A stretch of DNA of 64,000 bases from Porodaedalea pini (GCA_002794775.1 NBAY01000003.1:1922001-1986000); one strand, 5' to 3'. Numbered from the stretch's first letter, positions 49,815 through 59,737 are shown. Translations and numbers: made by a program. Notes: generated from the letters alone by a model not told the origin.

Positions 49815-52800
49815 ATGTCGGACTCTATATCTGTCTTTTCTCTTAATCTCCACAATTCAGTCCCTACTTTCGACTATTTGCTTCGCGCCTTTTCCTCCAC
49901 TCATTCTTCCCCGGACATTATCTGTTTTCAAGAAATCCCCACAATTCACTCAATCATTCCTTCTAAACTTTCATCGTCCGGTACTCGCGTTTTCAATTTA
50001 CGCAACTTTGCCCCCTATATTGCTTTCCGGCCTCCTTCTTCCGAGAAACCCAGGTGTTGTACTCTGGTACATCCCCACGTCATTCATTGTGTTTCCCTTT
50101 ATTCACCGGGATCATTGTCCCCTAACTTAACAGTCATCTCAATCTTTCGAGGCGACTTGTCCCCTCTTTTACTTTGGAACGTCTATAGTTCCCCCTCCCT
50201 TCACGAATTCGAGAACCCTCTCCCTCTGCTTGATATCCCATCTAACATTTTTATAGGGGACTTTAACCACCATGCAGAACTCTGGTCTTTCCTGGAGCAA
50301 TCTGCTGCGTTCTCGAAATCATCATCTCTCGTTGACTGGCTCAACGAGAATCGTCTTATCATTTGCAACCCCCCTTACCAACACACTTACTTTAATCGCT
50401 CTTCCGGGTCTAAAACTATTATCGACCTCCTTATCGCTTCAGAAGATTTCACTCCCTCCTTGTTAGAACGAACTTCGATTTCTGACCCGTCCCTCGATAC
50501 CGCGTCGGATCATCTCCCTATCCGTTTCTCTTTTGATGTTAACATCTTGGCTGCACCCCAACAGCATCCCCTTCGTTCAATTCGTTTTCGAGATTTACCC
50601 TCTTTTATTGGGGAATTTTGCGATTCTAACCTGTTTCCCTTCTCTTTGGCGGGCATTGAATCCCCCAAGGCGCTGGACGTCCTTCTTTTCTCCCTTCATT
50701 CAAAATTAACAGATTTTGCTACCACCTTTCTTCTTAAGCGAAAACCTCAATCCTACTTCGGCCCCAACAATTGGTGGTCTGAAGCATGCTCCAAACGATA
50801 TCGCGCGCACTGCCTTAACCCGTGCCCCGAATCGAAATCGCTCCTGGACACGGAGATCACTCGAGCTAAAAACGCGTTCTTCGGTTCACGCCTTCAACAA
50901 TCCGATACGCATTCTGCCTGGCGCAATCAGTACCTAGGTATGGCTCGCCGCCGAGCTCCGATCGGCGCGCTCCGCATGTCAAACGGGTCTTTCTCCCTGA
51001 CAGAATCCGATAAAGCGTCCCTCTTCCGCGAGACGTTTTTTCCTCCATTATCGAATACTCCTGAGGTCATCCCCCTTCCCGCCCTTTCGGAGTTTCGCCC
51101 CATCGAGTTGAAAGATGTACACGCCGCCCTTCAGGGCGTTGATCGCGAAACGAGTCCTGGCAATAGCCACATCTCATACAAGCATTTGGAGCTCCTCATC
51201 GAGCATCGAGGACAATTTTTCGCCGACCTTTTCTCTTTGTGTTTAAAAATTGGTCATTTCCCTTTTCCTTTTAAAACTTCTCTTGTTACCTTTATCCCAA
51301 AACCCAAACGCTCGGACTTCTCTGTCCCAAGAGTGTTCTGCCCTATAACCCTGGTGGACACTATAGGCAAACTTTTCGAACGTATTCTATTCAATATTCT
51401 TCAACCTTTTTTCGAACTTAATAACCTTCTTCCCAACGCTCAACACGGGTGCCGAAAACATCGTTCTTCCCTTACCGCTTGCTACGTTTTACTTTCTTCC
51501 ATTCTTTCTCAACCCTTCATTATGGGTGGCGGCGATATGTTCAGCGAGGTTCACCGTCGCCATCGTCACCCTATCACTTCCATCCTCACCATCGACATCC
51601 AAGGCTTTTTTGATAACATTTCTCACAATCGCCTTCTTTCAAAACTTATTCATTCCAAGGTTCATCCTAACATTATTCGCGTCCTCTCGGGCTGGCTCAG
51701 AGACCGACCCATTTCGCTTTCTTTTAACAATTTCCTTTCTCCCCCTTTCGTCAAACCAAACCGCGGAGTCCCTCAGGGATCCCCACTGTCCCCTCTAATT
51801 TCAATATTTGCTGCAGCCGACGTTATCACGGCCTATAATTCTTGTTTCGGCCCCCACCGTCCTTTACTCGCTTATATGGACGATCATCTCCTTTATGCTC
51901 GTTCATTCAGTATTCGCACCAATTTAGTGCGTCTACAAAACCAATTTCAATTTATTTCTCTCCAATTTCAATCCCTTGGTCTAACCATTGACCCAGACGC
52001 TATCGAATTGCTTCATATCCTCCCTAATCATAAAATTGCTAATTTTACCTTTCAATCCTTTTTAACAGACTCTCCTTCTTCATCCAACACGGCTCTGTCT
52101 TTACCAAACAACCGTGTCATCCGACCTTCACGTCACCTTTCTTGGCTGGGTGTTATTTTTTCTTACAATCTTTCTCCCAAACTTCATTTTGAATCTCGAG
52201 CCAACAAGGCCCTTTCCACCCTTCATCAACGCTCCTTTCTTTTCAATCGGTCCAACGGCGCATATCTTCAATACGTGCGCCTTTTATACTTCAGCTTAAT
52301 TCGTTCGGTCGCCATTTATGGCGCCGTCCTTTTCCCTGAGTCTCCCTTTCTTTCAATTCTACAAAAAACCCAACAACGTTTTCTACATCTCATTCTTAGT
52401 CAGAGTATTCACCCAAGTGTGGCTGAATCCCTATTATCCTGTCCACCCCTTCCACTTTTTATTCGTCTTTTGTCTCAACGTTTCCTTCTTTCCTATTTTG
52501 CCCATTCTATGCACAAACCAGTCTCAAATCAATATCTATTGTCTTCGCTCCTTCCTAACGTTACGATCCCTAAAGTCACATCTTTCCCTAGTTTCACCCC
52601 TATTCATTCACATCTTATCATGACTCCTATTCCCTCATCGTCGCAACGCCAAACCGCTATTCGCAATTTTAACTCTTTCTTTCTACATCCTCCCCCATTT
52701 CAATATTTTATCTTCACAGATGGCTCCATCATCCCTCAAGCCGACGGATCCCCCAATGGCGGGCATGGGTTCGTCATCATGCACAATCACCATGAACTAG

Positions 52801-53430
52801 CTGTCTTTTCTTCAGCAGCGCACTCTCGCTCGAACATCTTGTTCGAGGAGCAGGAAGCGCTCATCGCAGCCATGCGTCGTATCTCAACTCTCCTTTCGAA
52901 ATGCTTCACACCCGTTCACATTCATATCGTCTCGGATTCACTCAATTGCGTCCAACTCATCTTCTCTAATGACGCTTGGCATGCGGATTTTATCATCCTT
53001 TTCCGCCGTCTATGTGGAATTTTCCTCGCCTTACATCACGAGGCCTCGCATATCACAGTCCAGTGGCTCCCATCTCATCGTGGAGTACTGGGCAATTCCA
53101 AAGCCGATAAGCTGGCTAAAGACGCCGCTACCAATCCACATCTCGAGACCATACCGGAATCGCTCCCTAACCTGAAGGCGCAAGTACAGCTCGATCTCAT
53201 TCGTGACTGGAAAGCAAACATCATCAATTTACACGGACATCGCTCCATTCTCGAGCCGTCCTCCTTCATCCTTCACCCATCGCGATCCCTACACCCGTTT
53301 TTGAAGCTTTCCCCAAGGAAGAAGATATACTGCATAGTTCAATCACGCGCTGTCAGCTTGATGCTGAACACGCTCGATTTGCATAATCGACAACCCCAAC
53401 CACGTTGCCCAGACCCGTTGTGCGGCAAGC
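49815..53430 (+). pseudogene. LINE ORF2, main part: endonuclease, reverse transcriptase, RNase H
   Basis: An open frame of 1205 codons up to the LTR insertion (a fortuitous stop lies inside the LTR at 53480). An apurinic-type endonuclease comes first (VFSLNLHNS, ICFQEIPT, FIGDFNHHAELW, TASDHLPIRFSF). The reverse transcriptase follows: LVTFIPKPKRSDFSVPRVF, then ILTIDIQGFFDNISHNRL, GVPQGSPLSPLISIF and the catalytic LLAYMDDHLLYA. The box is YMDD, where LINEs usually have F/YADD. RNase H has FIFTDGS, EEQEALIAAMRR, IVSDSLNC and WLPSHRGVLGNSKADKLAKD, so all four acidic/His residues are present. The frame then enters the C-terminal Cys/His motif (CPDPLCGK), cut by the insertion after 53430. Starts 6 nt after ORF1's last stop, implying reinitiation or coupled translation. 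Confidence 0.9.
53426..53430 (+). repeat. target-site duplication CAAGC, left of the LTR element
   Basis: CAAGC precedes the left LTR and is repeated at 59738-59742 right after the right LTR. Five bases is the normal size for Ty3/gypsy integrases. Confidence 0.9.
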
Positions 53431-53843
53431 TGTTAGGCGGGAGTCCGGGAGACGACTCGGACTGGGCAGGCCTCGGCTGACTGTTGTCTGGGACGTGCTA
53501 TACTCGAGCGTAGACTCGGGACACACTTACTCAGGCTAGGTCGTCGCGGAGGTAAGAGGATTAATACAAGTCTAAACTAATACAAGGGGGACGAGTCTCA
53601 CCTAGGTCGTCGCGGAGGTAAGAGGAAAAGCAGAACAAGGAGTTCATGCGATTCCTGAGACCTTATATAGTGACGACCGTGAGACTATATTACCTAACAT
53701 TACATAACGAGTGGGAATGGAACAAATGAAGGCAGTGTGGGAATGATTGTGTAAGATGGGTAAATATAATGAAAAGGACGGATATAATAAAGGAAATGGT
53801 AAAAGGGAAAATAAAGGAAAAGGTGAAAGTTCAGGTTCTAACA
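53431..53843 (-). repeat. 3' LTR (left)
   Basis: 413 bp, same as 59325-59737 by eye. Ends form the 5-bp inverted repeat TGTTA/TAACA. Contains a TATA box and the predicted transcript start motif (53626-53636), plus a 25-bp direct repeat at 53536-53560 and 53602-53626. Confidence 0.93.
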
Positions 53844-53858
53844 TTACCCCCCCTTCAA
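53844..53858 (-). other. polypurine tract, overlapping the pol stop codon
   Basis: On the element's sense strand the sequence TTGAAGGGGGGGTAA ends directly at the 3' LTR. It gives the purine primer for plus-strand synthesis, encodes the last residues (KGG) of Pol and supplies its TAA stop. Confidence 0.75.
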
Positions 53859-56800
53859 GGTTGGGCGTCCCGACCAACCATGATCGCGGTCGTCAGGCTC
53901 GGTGTCGACGAAGAGCGGACGGAGTCGTTGACGAGGGATGTCGAGTTTCTGAGGTGCACCGGGATGTTTGAGGTAGAACTCAGCGATCGCCTCCTTCGCG
54001 TTCTCGCCGAAGTCCGTCTCAGGCTGCCAAGTAGGTTCCTTGTAGCCGACCCACTTGACAAGGTACTGTAGTTTCCCTCGGTGCAGACATGAGTCTAAGA
54101 CTTCCTCAAGTTCGTACTCCTCCTCGTTGTCGACGATGTCTGGCGGCGGCGGCGGCGGTTGCTTCTGGCTTTCAAAGGACGGTTCGACGGCAGGTTTCAA
54201 CAGGGCTTCGTTGAAGACAGGGTGGACCTTTTTCCATCGCTTCGGGAGTTTGAGCTTGTACGCGCTCGCTCCTACCTTGTCGACTACATCAAAGGGGCCG
54301 TACCATTTATCTGCGAGTTTCTTTGTCGGCGAGTCCGTACTGATGTTTCGCCCATCAAGGAAGACCTTGTCTCCAGCCTTGTACTCCACCGAAGCTCCTG
54401 CTGTCCGGTCATGGTATCGCTTCATGTCCTCTGCTGCCTTGACTAGGTTGTCCTTAGCAACGCGATGAGTCTCCTTGATGTGCTTTGCGAATTCTTCCGC
54501 TGACATGTTAGCAGATGAGGTTCGTGTCGTGTCGAAGCTCAAGGGGTGACGTCCTGTGTTCGCGTAGAAGGGGGACATCTTTGTTGCTGAGTGTTCGCGG
54601 TTGTTGTATGCGAACTCTGCGAGGGGGAGCCAGTCCTTCCAGTCCGATTGCCGATGGTTAACGAAGAGTCGAAGGTACTGTTCGAGCTCTTGGTTAACGC
54701 GTTCCGTTTGACCATCCGTCTGTGGATGGTACGCTGTCGACGGGTTGCCTTCAATGTGCAGAAGTTTGTACAGCTCCTTCATCATCGACGCATCGAACTG
54801 CGTGCCTCGGTCATGGATGATCTTCTTTGGTAGGCCATGGAGACGGAAGACGTGGTCGCGGTACAGCTGGGCCATGCCTTCTGCTGACAGCCTCGTCGTC
54901 GTCGGGATCGCGTGCATCTGCTTCGAGAACCTATCCACGAAGACGCAGATCGCGTTGTGTCCCTTGGAGTCCGGGAGCTCTCCGATTAGGTCGACCGTAA
55001 CAATTTCCCAGGGTCCTTCAGGGACAGCGTTTGGATGGAGCGGTCTAGACCTCGACGTTCTTAAGGCTTTCGTCCGTTGACAACGGTCGCATCCTCGGAC
55101 GTATGCTCGGACGTCGGAGAACATCGATGCCCACCAGAAATCACGACGGACGAGCTCTACTGTCTTCGACGCTCCCGGGTGACCAGCCAGAACCAAGTCG
55201 TGGCACTCCCACAACACGGCCTCCTTTATTGTCGATGGAACATACACCTTGCCTTTCATTCGCCACAACTCGGCGACCTCCACCAAACCCGTAGGCCTCT
55301 CCGACTCGTCCTGCGCCCTCTGCGCTTCACCCACTCGTTCCATCACCTCGTCGCGCGATGTCCGCACCACTCCATGGTTCAACCACTTATCCTTGATGAA
55401 CACGACCCCATCGTTGTCATCCTTCCCCTGATCATAGCCCGCCATGCGCGATAGTAGGTCTGCCTTGCCCATCGTCTTGCCCGACTTGTGTTCGAGGTGG
55501 AAGTCGAATTCTTCAAGTTCAGTCCGCCAGCGAGCTTGGCGATAGCTCAGCTTCTGCGCCGACCTGAAGTAAGTGAGGTTGGTGTGGTCGGACCAGATTT
55601 CAATCTTGTGGCGAGCGCCAAGGAGGTATTGCCGCCACTCCTTGAGTGCCGAAACAATCGCGAGCATCTCCTTGTCGTAGATCTCGTAGTTTCGTTCTGC
55701 CGGTTCAAGTGCCTCTGACCTGTAGGCGATCACCCTCCACTTCCCTTCCTGCTTCTGCAACAACACACCACCGAGTGCAAAGTTCGACGAGTCCGCTTCT
55801 ACGCGGAAGGGGCCCTCGTCATTGGCGATGGCTAGGACTGGAGGTGAGCAGAGACGTTGTCTCAGCTCCTCGAACGCTTCCTGCTGTTCGGTCTCCCATA
55901 CCCAGTCCTTCTTGCCCGTTAACGACGTCAACGGTCGGACCACCTTGCTGTAGTCCTTAATAAACCGTCTCAGCCAGTTTCCCATGCCGAGGAACTGTTG
56001 CAGCTCCTTGAGGTTCCGTGGGACTGGCCAGTTCGCAATCGCCTCCGTCTTTGCCGGGTCAGCCCTGATCTCGCCATTGCCGATGATGTGGCCGAGGTAT
56101 TTGACGAGCTTGGCGTCAAACTCGCACTTCTCCGGCTTCAGGTACAGGCCATTTTCTCGGAGGATCTGGAGTACGCGCCTTGACGTGTCGATATGCTCCT
56201 CAATGGTTTCCGAGAGGATCAGGATGTCGTCGAGGTATACGATGATCAAGTTCGCATAGATTAGGTCCTTAAAGATGTGGTTGACAAAGGCCTGGAATGT
56301 GGCCGGCGCGTTGCAAAGACCAAAAAACATGACCGTCGGTTCGAAGAGGCCCATGTTCGTGCGAAACGCTGCCTTCCATTCGTCACCCTCGCGGATCCGG
56401 ATATTGTAGTACCCCCAGCGAAGGTCAAGCTTAGTGATGTACTTCGCTTTCTTGACCTTGTCGACGAGTTCGTCAATGAGAGGGAGGGGATACTTGTTCT
56501 TGATCGTACCGTCATTGAGCTTACGGTAATCCTGGATCGGGCGTAGCGATTTGTCGGCCTTCTTAATGAAGAAGAAGGGCGATGCCATGGGCGATATCGA
56601 CCGTCGAATGCGACCCGACTTCAGATTTTCATCAAGGAAGTCCTTGAGTGACTGCTGCTCAGTTGGCGTGAGCGGGTAGATCTTACAGTCGCTCGGTTTG
56701 AAGTCGGGCTTCAAGTCGATGACATGGTCCCAGGGTCGGTGTTCCGGCAGCTTCTCGAAACCTTTTTCGCTGAAAACGTCGGCGTAGTCGTTGAGGTATG

Positions 56801-57488
56801 TGGGCCAGGACGCCTTGTCCATTCGCATCTCACTCACCCTCCTCATCTGCTCCACCACCTTCTTCACCTTGCCTAGGTCCTCCACCGGCTCTCTCTCGAT
56901 CGCACATTCTTCTGGACAGCGGGTGAATTCGATCGAACCCGTTTTCCAGTCGACCTCCGGATTGTGACGTCGAAGCCAGTCGTATCCTAGGAAGATGTTT
57001 GATGACGCTAGGGATGTTACCGCGAGGACGATCCTCTCCTGGTGACGGCCGATCATGAGCTCGACGTCAACGTACTCCTCGATCAATCCGGCCTCATTGT
57101 GCGTGCCATCGGCGTTGAGCACTGCGAGGGGTCGAATGTAGCGTTTCGTTTCCAACCCGTACCTCTCGACGAACCTGATGTCGATGCAGGATCCCGTGCA
57201 TCCCGAATCCACAAGGGCATGCGCATCTACCTCTCTCGCCTCACCCGCTATTTCATGTTCAACGGTCAGGAGAAGGTCCAGCTGGCGTCCACCAGTTCCT
57301 CTCATGAACAGTTGCTCGTACTCTTCATCTTTGTTCACACCGGTGGGGACTTCGTAATCGGGAAAACCATCGACGTCGTTTGCATCTATGTATTGTACAG
57401 ACGGTTGGTTATATTTTAGCAAATCCGGATTCGAAGTCCCTTGTTCTTCTCGGTCAGTCGCCCCGATGGCTACGCCTGACCACTCGCA
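53844..57488 (-). CDS. pol: Pol polyprotein of the chromovirus (protease, RT, RNase H, integrase, chromodomain)
   Basis: About 1214 codons in the -1 frame relative to Gag, from the shift site to TAA at 53844. No ATG opens the frame, so it is read as a Gag-Pol fusion. The protease site is ALVDSGCTGSCID. RT shows LRPIQDYRKLNDGTIKNKYP, ITKLDLRWGYYNIRI and IIVYLDDILILS. RNase H has FRVEADSSNFALGGVLLQ and IWSDHTNLTYF. Integrase has the zinc domain HDLVLAGHPGASKTVELV with CDRCQRTK, and the catalytic DDE spread over VTVDLIGELPDSKG, IIHDRGTQFDASM and TAYHPQTDGQTERVNQELEQ. The chromodomain near the C-terminus (EEYELEEVLDSCLHRGKLQY, then LVKWVGYKEPTWQPE) keeps the aromatic/Trp pattern that reads histone methyl marks and guides integration. 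No internal stop. Confidence 0.94.
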   Translation of the reverse strand, partial: CEWSGVAIGATDREEQGTSNPDLLKYNQPSVQYIDANDVDGFPDYEVPTGVNKDEEYEQLFMRGTGGRQLDLLLTVEHEIAGEAREVDAHALVDSGCTGSCIDIRFVERYGLETKRYIRPLAVLNADGTHNEAGLIEEYVDVELMIGRHQERIVLAVTSLASSNIFLGYDWLRRHNPEVDWKTGSIEFTRCPEECAIEREPVEDLGKVKKVVEQMRRVSEMRMDKASWPTYLNDYADVFSEKGFEKLPEHRPWDHVIDLKPDFKPSDCKIYPLTPTEQQSLKDFLDENLKSGRIRRSISPMASPFFFIKKADKSLRPIQDYRKLNDGTIKNKYPLPLIDELVDKVKKAKYITKLDLRWGYYNIRIREGDEWKAAFRTNMGLFEPTVMFFGLCNAPATFQAFVNHIFKDLIYANLIIVYLDDILILSETIEEHIDTSRRVLQILRENGLYLKPEKCEFDAKLVKYLGHIIGNGEIRADPAKTEAIANWPVPRNLKELQQFLGMGNWLRRFIKDYSKVVRPLTSLTGKKDWVWETEQQEAFEELRQRLCSPPVLAIANDEGPFRVEADSSNFALGGVLLQKQEGKWRVIAYRSEALEPAERNYEIYDKEMLAIVSALKEWRQYLLGARHKIEIWSDHTNLTYFRSAQKLSYRQARWRTELEEFDFHLEHKSGKTMGKADLLSRMAGYDQGKDDNDGVVFIKDKWLNHGVVRTSRDEVMERVGEAQRAQDESERPTGLVEVAELWRMKGKVYVPSTIKEAVLWECHDLVLAGHPGASKTVELVRRDFWWASMFSDVRAYVRGCDRCQRTKALRTSRSRPLHPNAVPEGPWEIVTVDLIGELPDSKGHNAICVFVDRFSKQMHAIPTTTRLSAEGMAQLYRDHVFRLHGLPKKIIHDRGTQFDASMMKELYKLLHIEGNPSTAYHPQTDGQTERVNQELEQYLRLFVNHRQSDWKDWLPLAEFAYNNREHSATKMSPFYANTGRHPLSFDTTRTSSANMSAEEFAKHIKETHRVAKDNLVKAAEDMKRYHDRTAGASVEYKAGDKVFLDGRNISTDSPTKKLADKWYGPFDVVDKVGASAYKLKLPKRWKKVHPVFNEALLKPAVEPSFESQKQPPPPPPDIVDNEEEYELEEVLDSCLHRGKLQYLVKWVGYKEPTWQPETDFGENAKEAIAEFYLKHPGAPQKLDIPRQRLRPLFVDTEPDDRDHGWSGRPTLKGG

Positions 57489-58537
57489 AAACCCTGCGAG
57501 TCGACGACCTCTTCGTCATTGTCTTCTTCCTCCACATAGTCCTCCACCGTCGACCTTCGAGTGTCCACGACTTCCTCGAATGCCGACTCCTTCATCGCGC
57601 CGAGCTCGTCAGCGATGAGGCGGCGCTCGCCCGGTGCCATCAGTTCCAACATACGCTGGATGATCGGCTTCGCCTGCGGACATTTGTCCTTAAAGTGCCC
57701 CAGTCCGCCGCAAATCCAGCACGCGCGCTTTCGTTGCGCCTCATTCATCGAGACGTCCATCGGTTGGCCGGCACCTCCGAAAGTGATGCCCGTTGCGTCA
57801 CGCTTATCTGCGTGCGGGGCTGCTACCTGTCGGCGTGCAGGAAGCCCTTGTTGGGGCGTCGGACGGGGCGTGAACGGCAATGTACGACCTCGTTGGATGG
57901 CGCGAATCTGCTGTTCGCCCCGATCGATCTCAATGGCCTTCTTTTTCCATGCCTCATACGTTGTTGGCACGGGCGTCGACCTCAACACGCCGCGGACCAC
58001 CTCGATGTTCATCGCGCGTTGCAAGCGGTCACAAATGACGCCTTCGTCCTTCAGCTCCGCCGCCTTGATGATCACGTCGAGGTCCTGGAAGAACTGGTCG
58101 GCGGAGAGGTCCTTCTGGATCTTGTCTCGGAACTTCTTCAGCGCCTTCTCCTTCCTGTTCGGATCATCGAAGGAGGCATCCAGTCGTTCCTGGAACTTGG
58201 CCCAGTCGTCCGTAAAGCTCACGACGCCATTCGTTGTGAATTCCTGGACGTAGTTTTGCGCCCACGTCGACGCGTTGCCACCCTTGAGGTAAGAGAGGGC
58301 GACATAGATCTTGCTCGATGACGAGGGATACCTCGTGGGGTTCGCCGAGACAAAGAGTAGGACTTCGCGCTTGAAGTCGAGGTAGTCATCGCCGCCAGCG
58401 AATTCGCGTGGCCGGGCGACGTCAATCGAGGGAGCTGGAGCTTGGGCTGCAGGGGCGTTCGTTGCTGCTCGGGTGAAGGCGGCAGCTACGATCACTGCGA
58501 TCTCTTGTTGCTGCCTTTGAGTGAAACCTTCAGCCAT
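57470..58537 (-). CDS. gag: Gag (capsid-nucleocapsid) of the chromovirus
   Basis: 355 residues from ATG 58537 (MAEGFTQRQQQEIAVIV) to TAG 57470. The frame is open upstream to 58648 but has no ATG there. A capsid-like helical region runs from ARPREFAGGDDYLDFKRE through WAQNYVQEF, WAKFQERLDASFDDPNRKEK and LSADQFFQDLDVIIKAAEL. The nucleocapsid has one CCHC knuckle, CWICGGLGHFKDKC. The acidic C-terminus (VEEEDNDEEVVDSQGF) leads to the stop. The slippery heptamer lies six codons before it. Forms the virus-like particle in which the RNA is reverse transcribed. Confidence 0.93.
   Translation of the reverse strand: MAEGFTQRQQQEIAVIVAAAFTRAATNAPAAQAPAPSIDVARPREFAGGDDYLDFKREVLLFVSANPTRYPSSSSKIYVALSYLKGGNASTWAQNYVQEFTTNGVVSFTDDWAKFQERLDASFDDPNRKEKALKKFRDKIQKDLSADQFFQDLDVIIKAAELKDEGVICDRLQRAMNIEVVRGVLRSTPVPTTYEAWKKKAIEIDRGEQQIRAIQRGRTLPFTPRPTPQQGLPARRQVAAPHADKRDATGITFGGAGQPMDVSMNEAQRKRACWICGGLGHFKDKCPQAKPIIQRMLELMAPGERRLIADELGAMKESAFEEVVDTRRSTVEDYVEEEDNDEEVVDSQGFASGQA
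57488..57494 (-). promoter_or_regulatory. predicted -1 ribosomal frameshift site
   Basis: The sense strand reads G-GGT-TTT in the Gag frame (CAG GGT TTT GCG), an X-XXY-YYZ slippery heptamer. Slipping one base back puts the ribosome exactly in the Pol frame at 57488, which stays open to 53844. The heptamer lies six codons upstream of the Gag stop. I did not fold the downstream RNA. Confidence 0.7.
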
Positions 58538-59312
58538 CGCTGGTACGGGCGTATGTGTCAGGCGCTCAGGGGGTGTCGGCGGTGACGAGTCTCTACGGGG
58601 TGTACGATAGCCTCCTGGTTCGCTTGGGAGGACGACCGACGATGTCAAGACTGTCGGTGATGATGGTGCACGGGGAGGTCGAGGCGCCCAACGAGTTCGC
58701 TCGCCGGAAGACGGGTCAGTCGAGTACCAGGCGTGCCTAGTGTCGCTCCACCAGAGATTATGGGTGACGTGGTTTCTGTCGTCCGCTACGTACGATTGGC
58801 GTTCCGCGTCGTAGCGTGAAGAAGAGGGGAAAGCCCGCTGTTGTTCCTCGGTGAGATCTATCTTGACTACGTCGGGGGGGGAACAGGTAGGGGCTGGTTG
58901 TCCGGATGTATGTTACGCTGACGAAGGACAGGTTCGTCGGCGAGTTTGATGACCAAACAGAAGGAGGCGACCGAGATCACAATTGACAACGACGTTGACG
59001 ACTGTACACGGTGTGTTACCCACGTCCAGGTCAGATGGTTCCTCCACCAAAGAGAAAGACGGAGGGCCAGGGTGGGAGAGGGTTTCCCAATTAGGACGTC
59101 AGGTCCTTCAAGGTCGAGTAGGTGCCCGAATGCGGTAAGAGTCGGGGAAAGTCGGATTACTTAATACACGAACATTCGAAAACGCCCGGGCAGGGTTGAG
59201 GGTTGTCGTTCAGGGGGTTTACACGTCAAGTCCGTCGAGGGGAGCGCTCCTCTAGACCGAGTGAAGGCGAGTCGGCAGCGACGACGTACGCTGGGGATGA
59301 GCCTGGGTGGCG
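58538..59312 (-). other. chromovirus 5' leader
   Basis: About 775 nt between the primer site and the Gag ATG, expected to hold the RNA packaging signal. No protein-like frame other than the upstream open extension of gag. Confidence 0.6.
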
Positions 59313-59323
59313 GTTCTGCTTTT
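59313..59323 (-). other. primer-binding site of self-priming type
   Basis: Sense strand AAAAGCAGAAC, one base inside the 5' LTR. It does not begin with TGG as tRNA-primed sites do. It is the exact complement of GTTCTGCTTTT inside the LTR (59520-59530), the predicted 5' end of the element's own RNA. The same 11-nt complementarity is known in Tf1 of fission yeast. Confidence 0.75.
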
Positions 59324-59519
59324 ATGTTAGGCGGGAGTCCGGGAGACGACTCGGACTGGGCAGGCCTCGGCTGACTGTTGTCTGGGACGTGCTATACTCG
59401 AGCGTAGACTCGGGACACACTTACTCAGGCTAGGTCGTCGCGGAGGTAAGAGGATTAATACAAGTCTAAACTAATACAAGGGGGACGAGTCTCACCTAGG
59501 TCGTCGCGGAGGTAAGAGG

Positions 59520-59530
59520 AAAAGCAGAAC
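59520..59530 (-). promoter_or_regulatory. predicted transcription start of the chromovirus RNA
   Basis: GTTCTGCTTTT on the sense strand starts 33 nt after the first base of the TATA box. Its exact complementarity to the primer site marks it as the likely RNA 5' end (base 59530). Confidence 0.6.
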
Positions 59531-59556
59531 AAGGAGTTCATGCGATTCCTGAGACC

Positions 59557-59563
59557 TTATATA
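59557..59563 (-). promoter_or_regulatory. TATA box of the chromovirus LTR
   Basis: TATATAA on the minus strand, 33 nt upstream of the predicted RNA start. A second copy lies at the same place in the other LTR. Confidence 0.75.
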
Positions 59564-59737
59564 GTGACGACCGTGAGACTATATTACCTAACATTACATA
59601 ACGAGTGGGAATGGAACAAATGAAGGCAGTGTGGGAATGATTGTGTAAGATGGGTAAATATAATGAAAAGGACGGATATAATAAAGGAAATGGTAAAAGG
59701 GAAAATAAAGGAAAAGGTGAAAGTTCAGGTTCTAACA

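Larger units (their letters stand above)
53431..59737 (-). mobile_element. Ty3/gypsy chromovirus, complete, inserted in LINE ORF2
   Basis: A 6307-bp LTR retrotransposon read on the minus strand. Two 413-bp LTRs start TGTTA and end TAACA and look identical. Inside are a self-priming-type primer site (59313-59323), a 775-nt leader, gag, pol in the -1 frame and a polypurine tract abutting the left LTR. Pol order is protease, RT, RNase H, integrase, chromodomain, which defines chromoviruses. Both frames are open and flanked by a perfect 5-bp target duplication, so the insertion is recent and may be active. There is no envelope-like frame. Confidence 0.95.
59325..59737 (-). repeat. 5' LTR (right)
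   Basis: 413 bp, apparently identical to 53431-53843. It drives transcription leftwards. TGTTA/TAACA ends. Confidence 0.93.

Noticed and set aside
53431..53480. LINE ORF2 natural end at the stop at 53480
   Set aside because: The last 17 codons are encoded by the inserted LTR, so the stop is accidental.
57380..58321. 313-codon plus-strand frame across gag
   Set aside because: Antisense shadow of the GC-rich gag gene, without domain or conserved motif.
58538..58648. Upstream extension of Gag to 58648
   Set aside because: Open, but it contains no ATG; the first ATG is at 58537.
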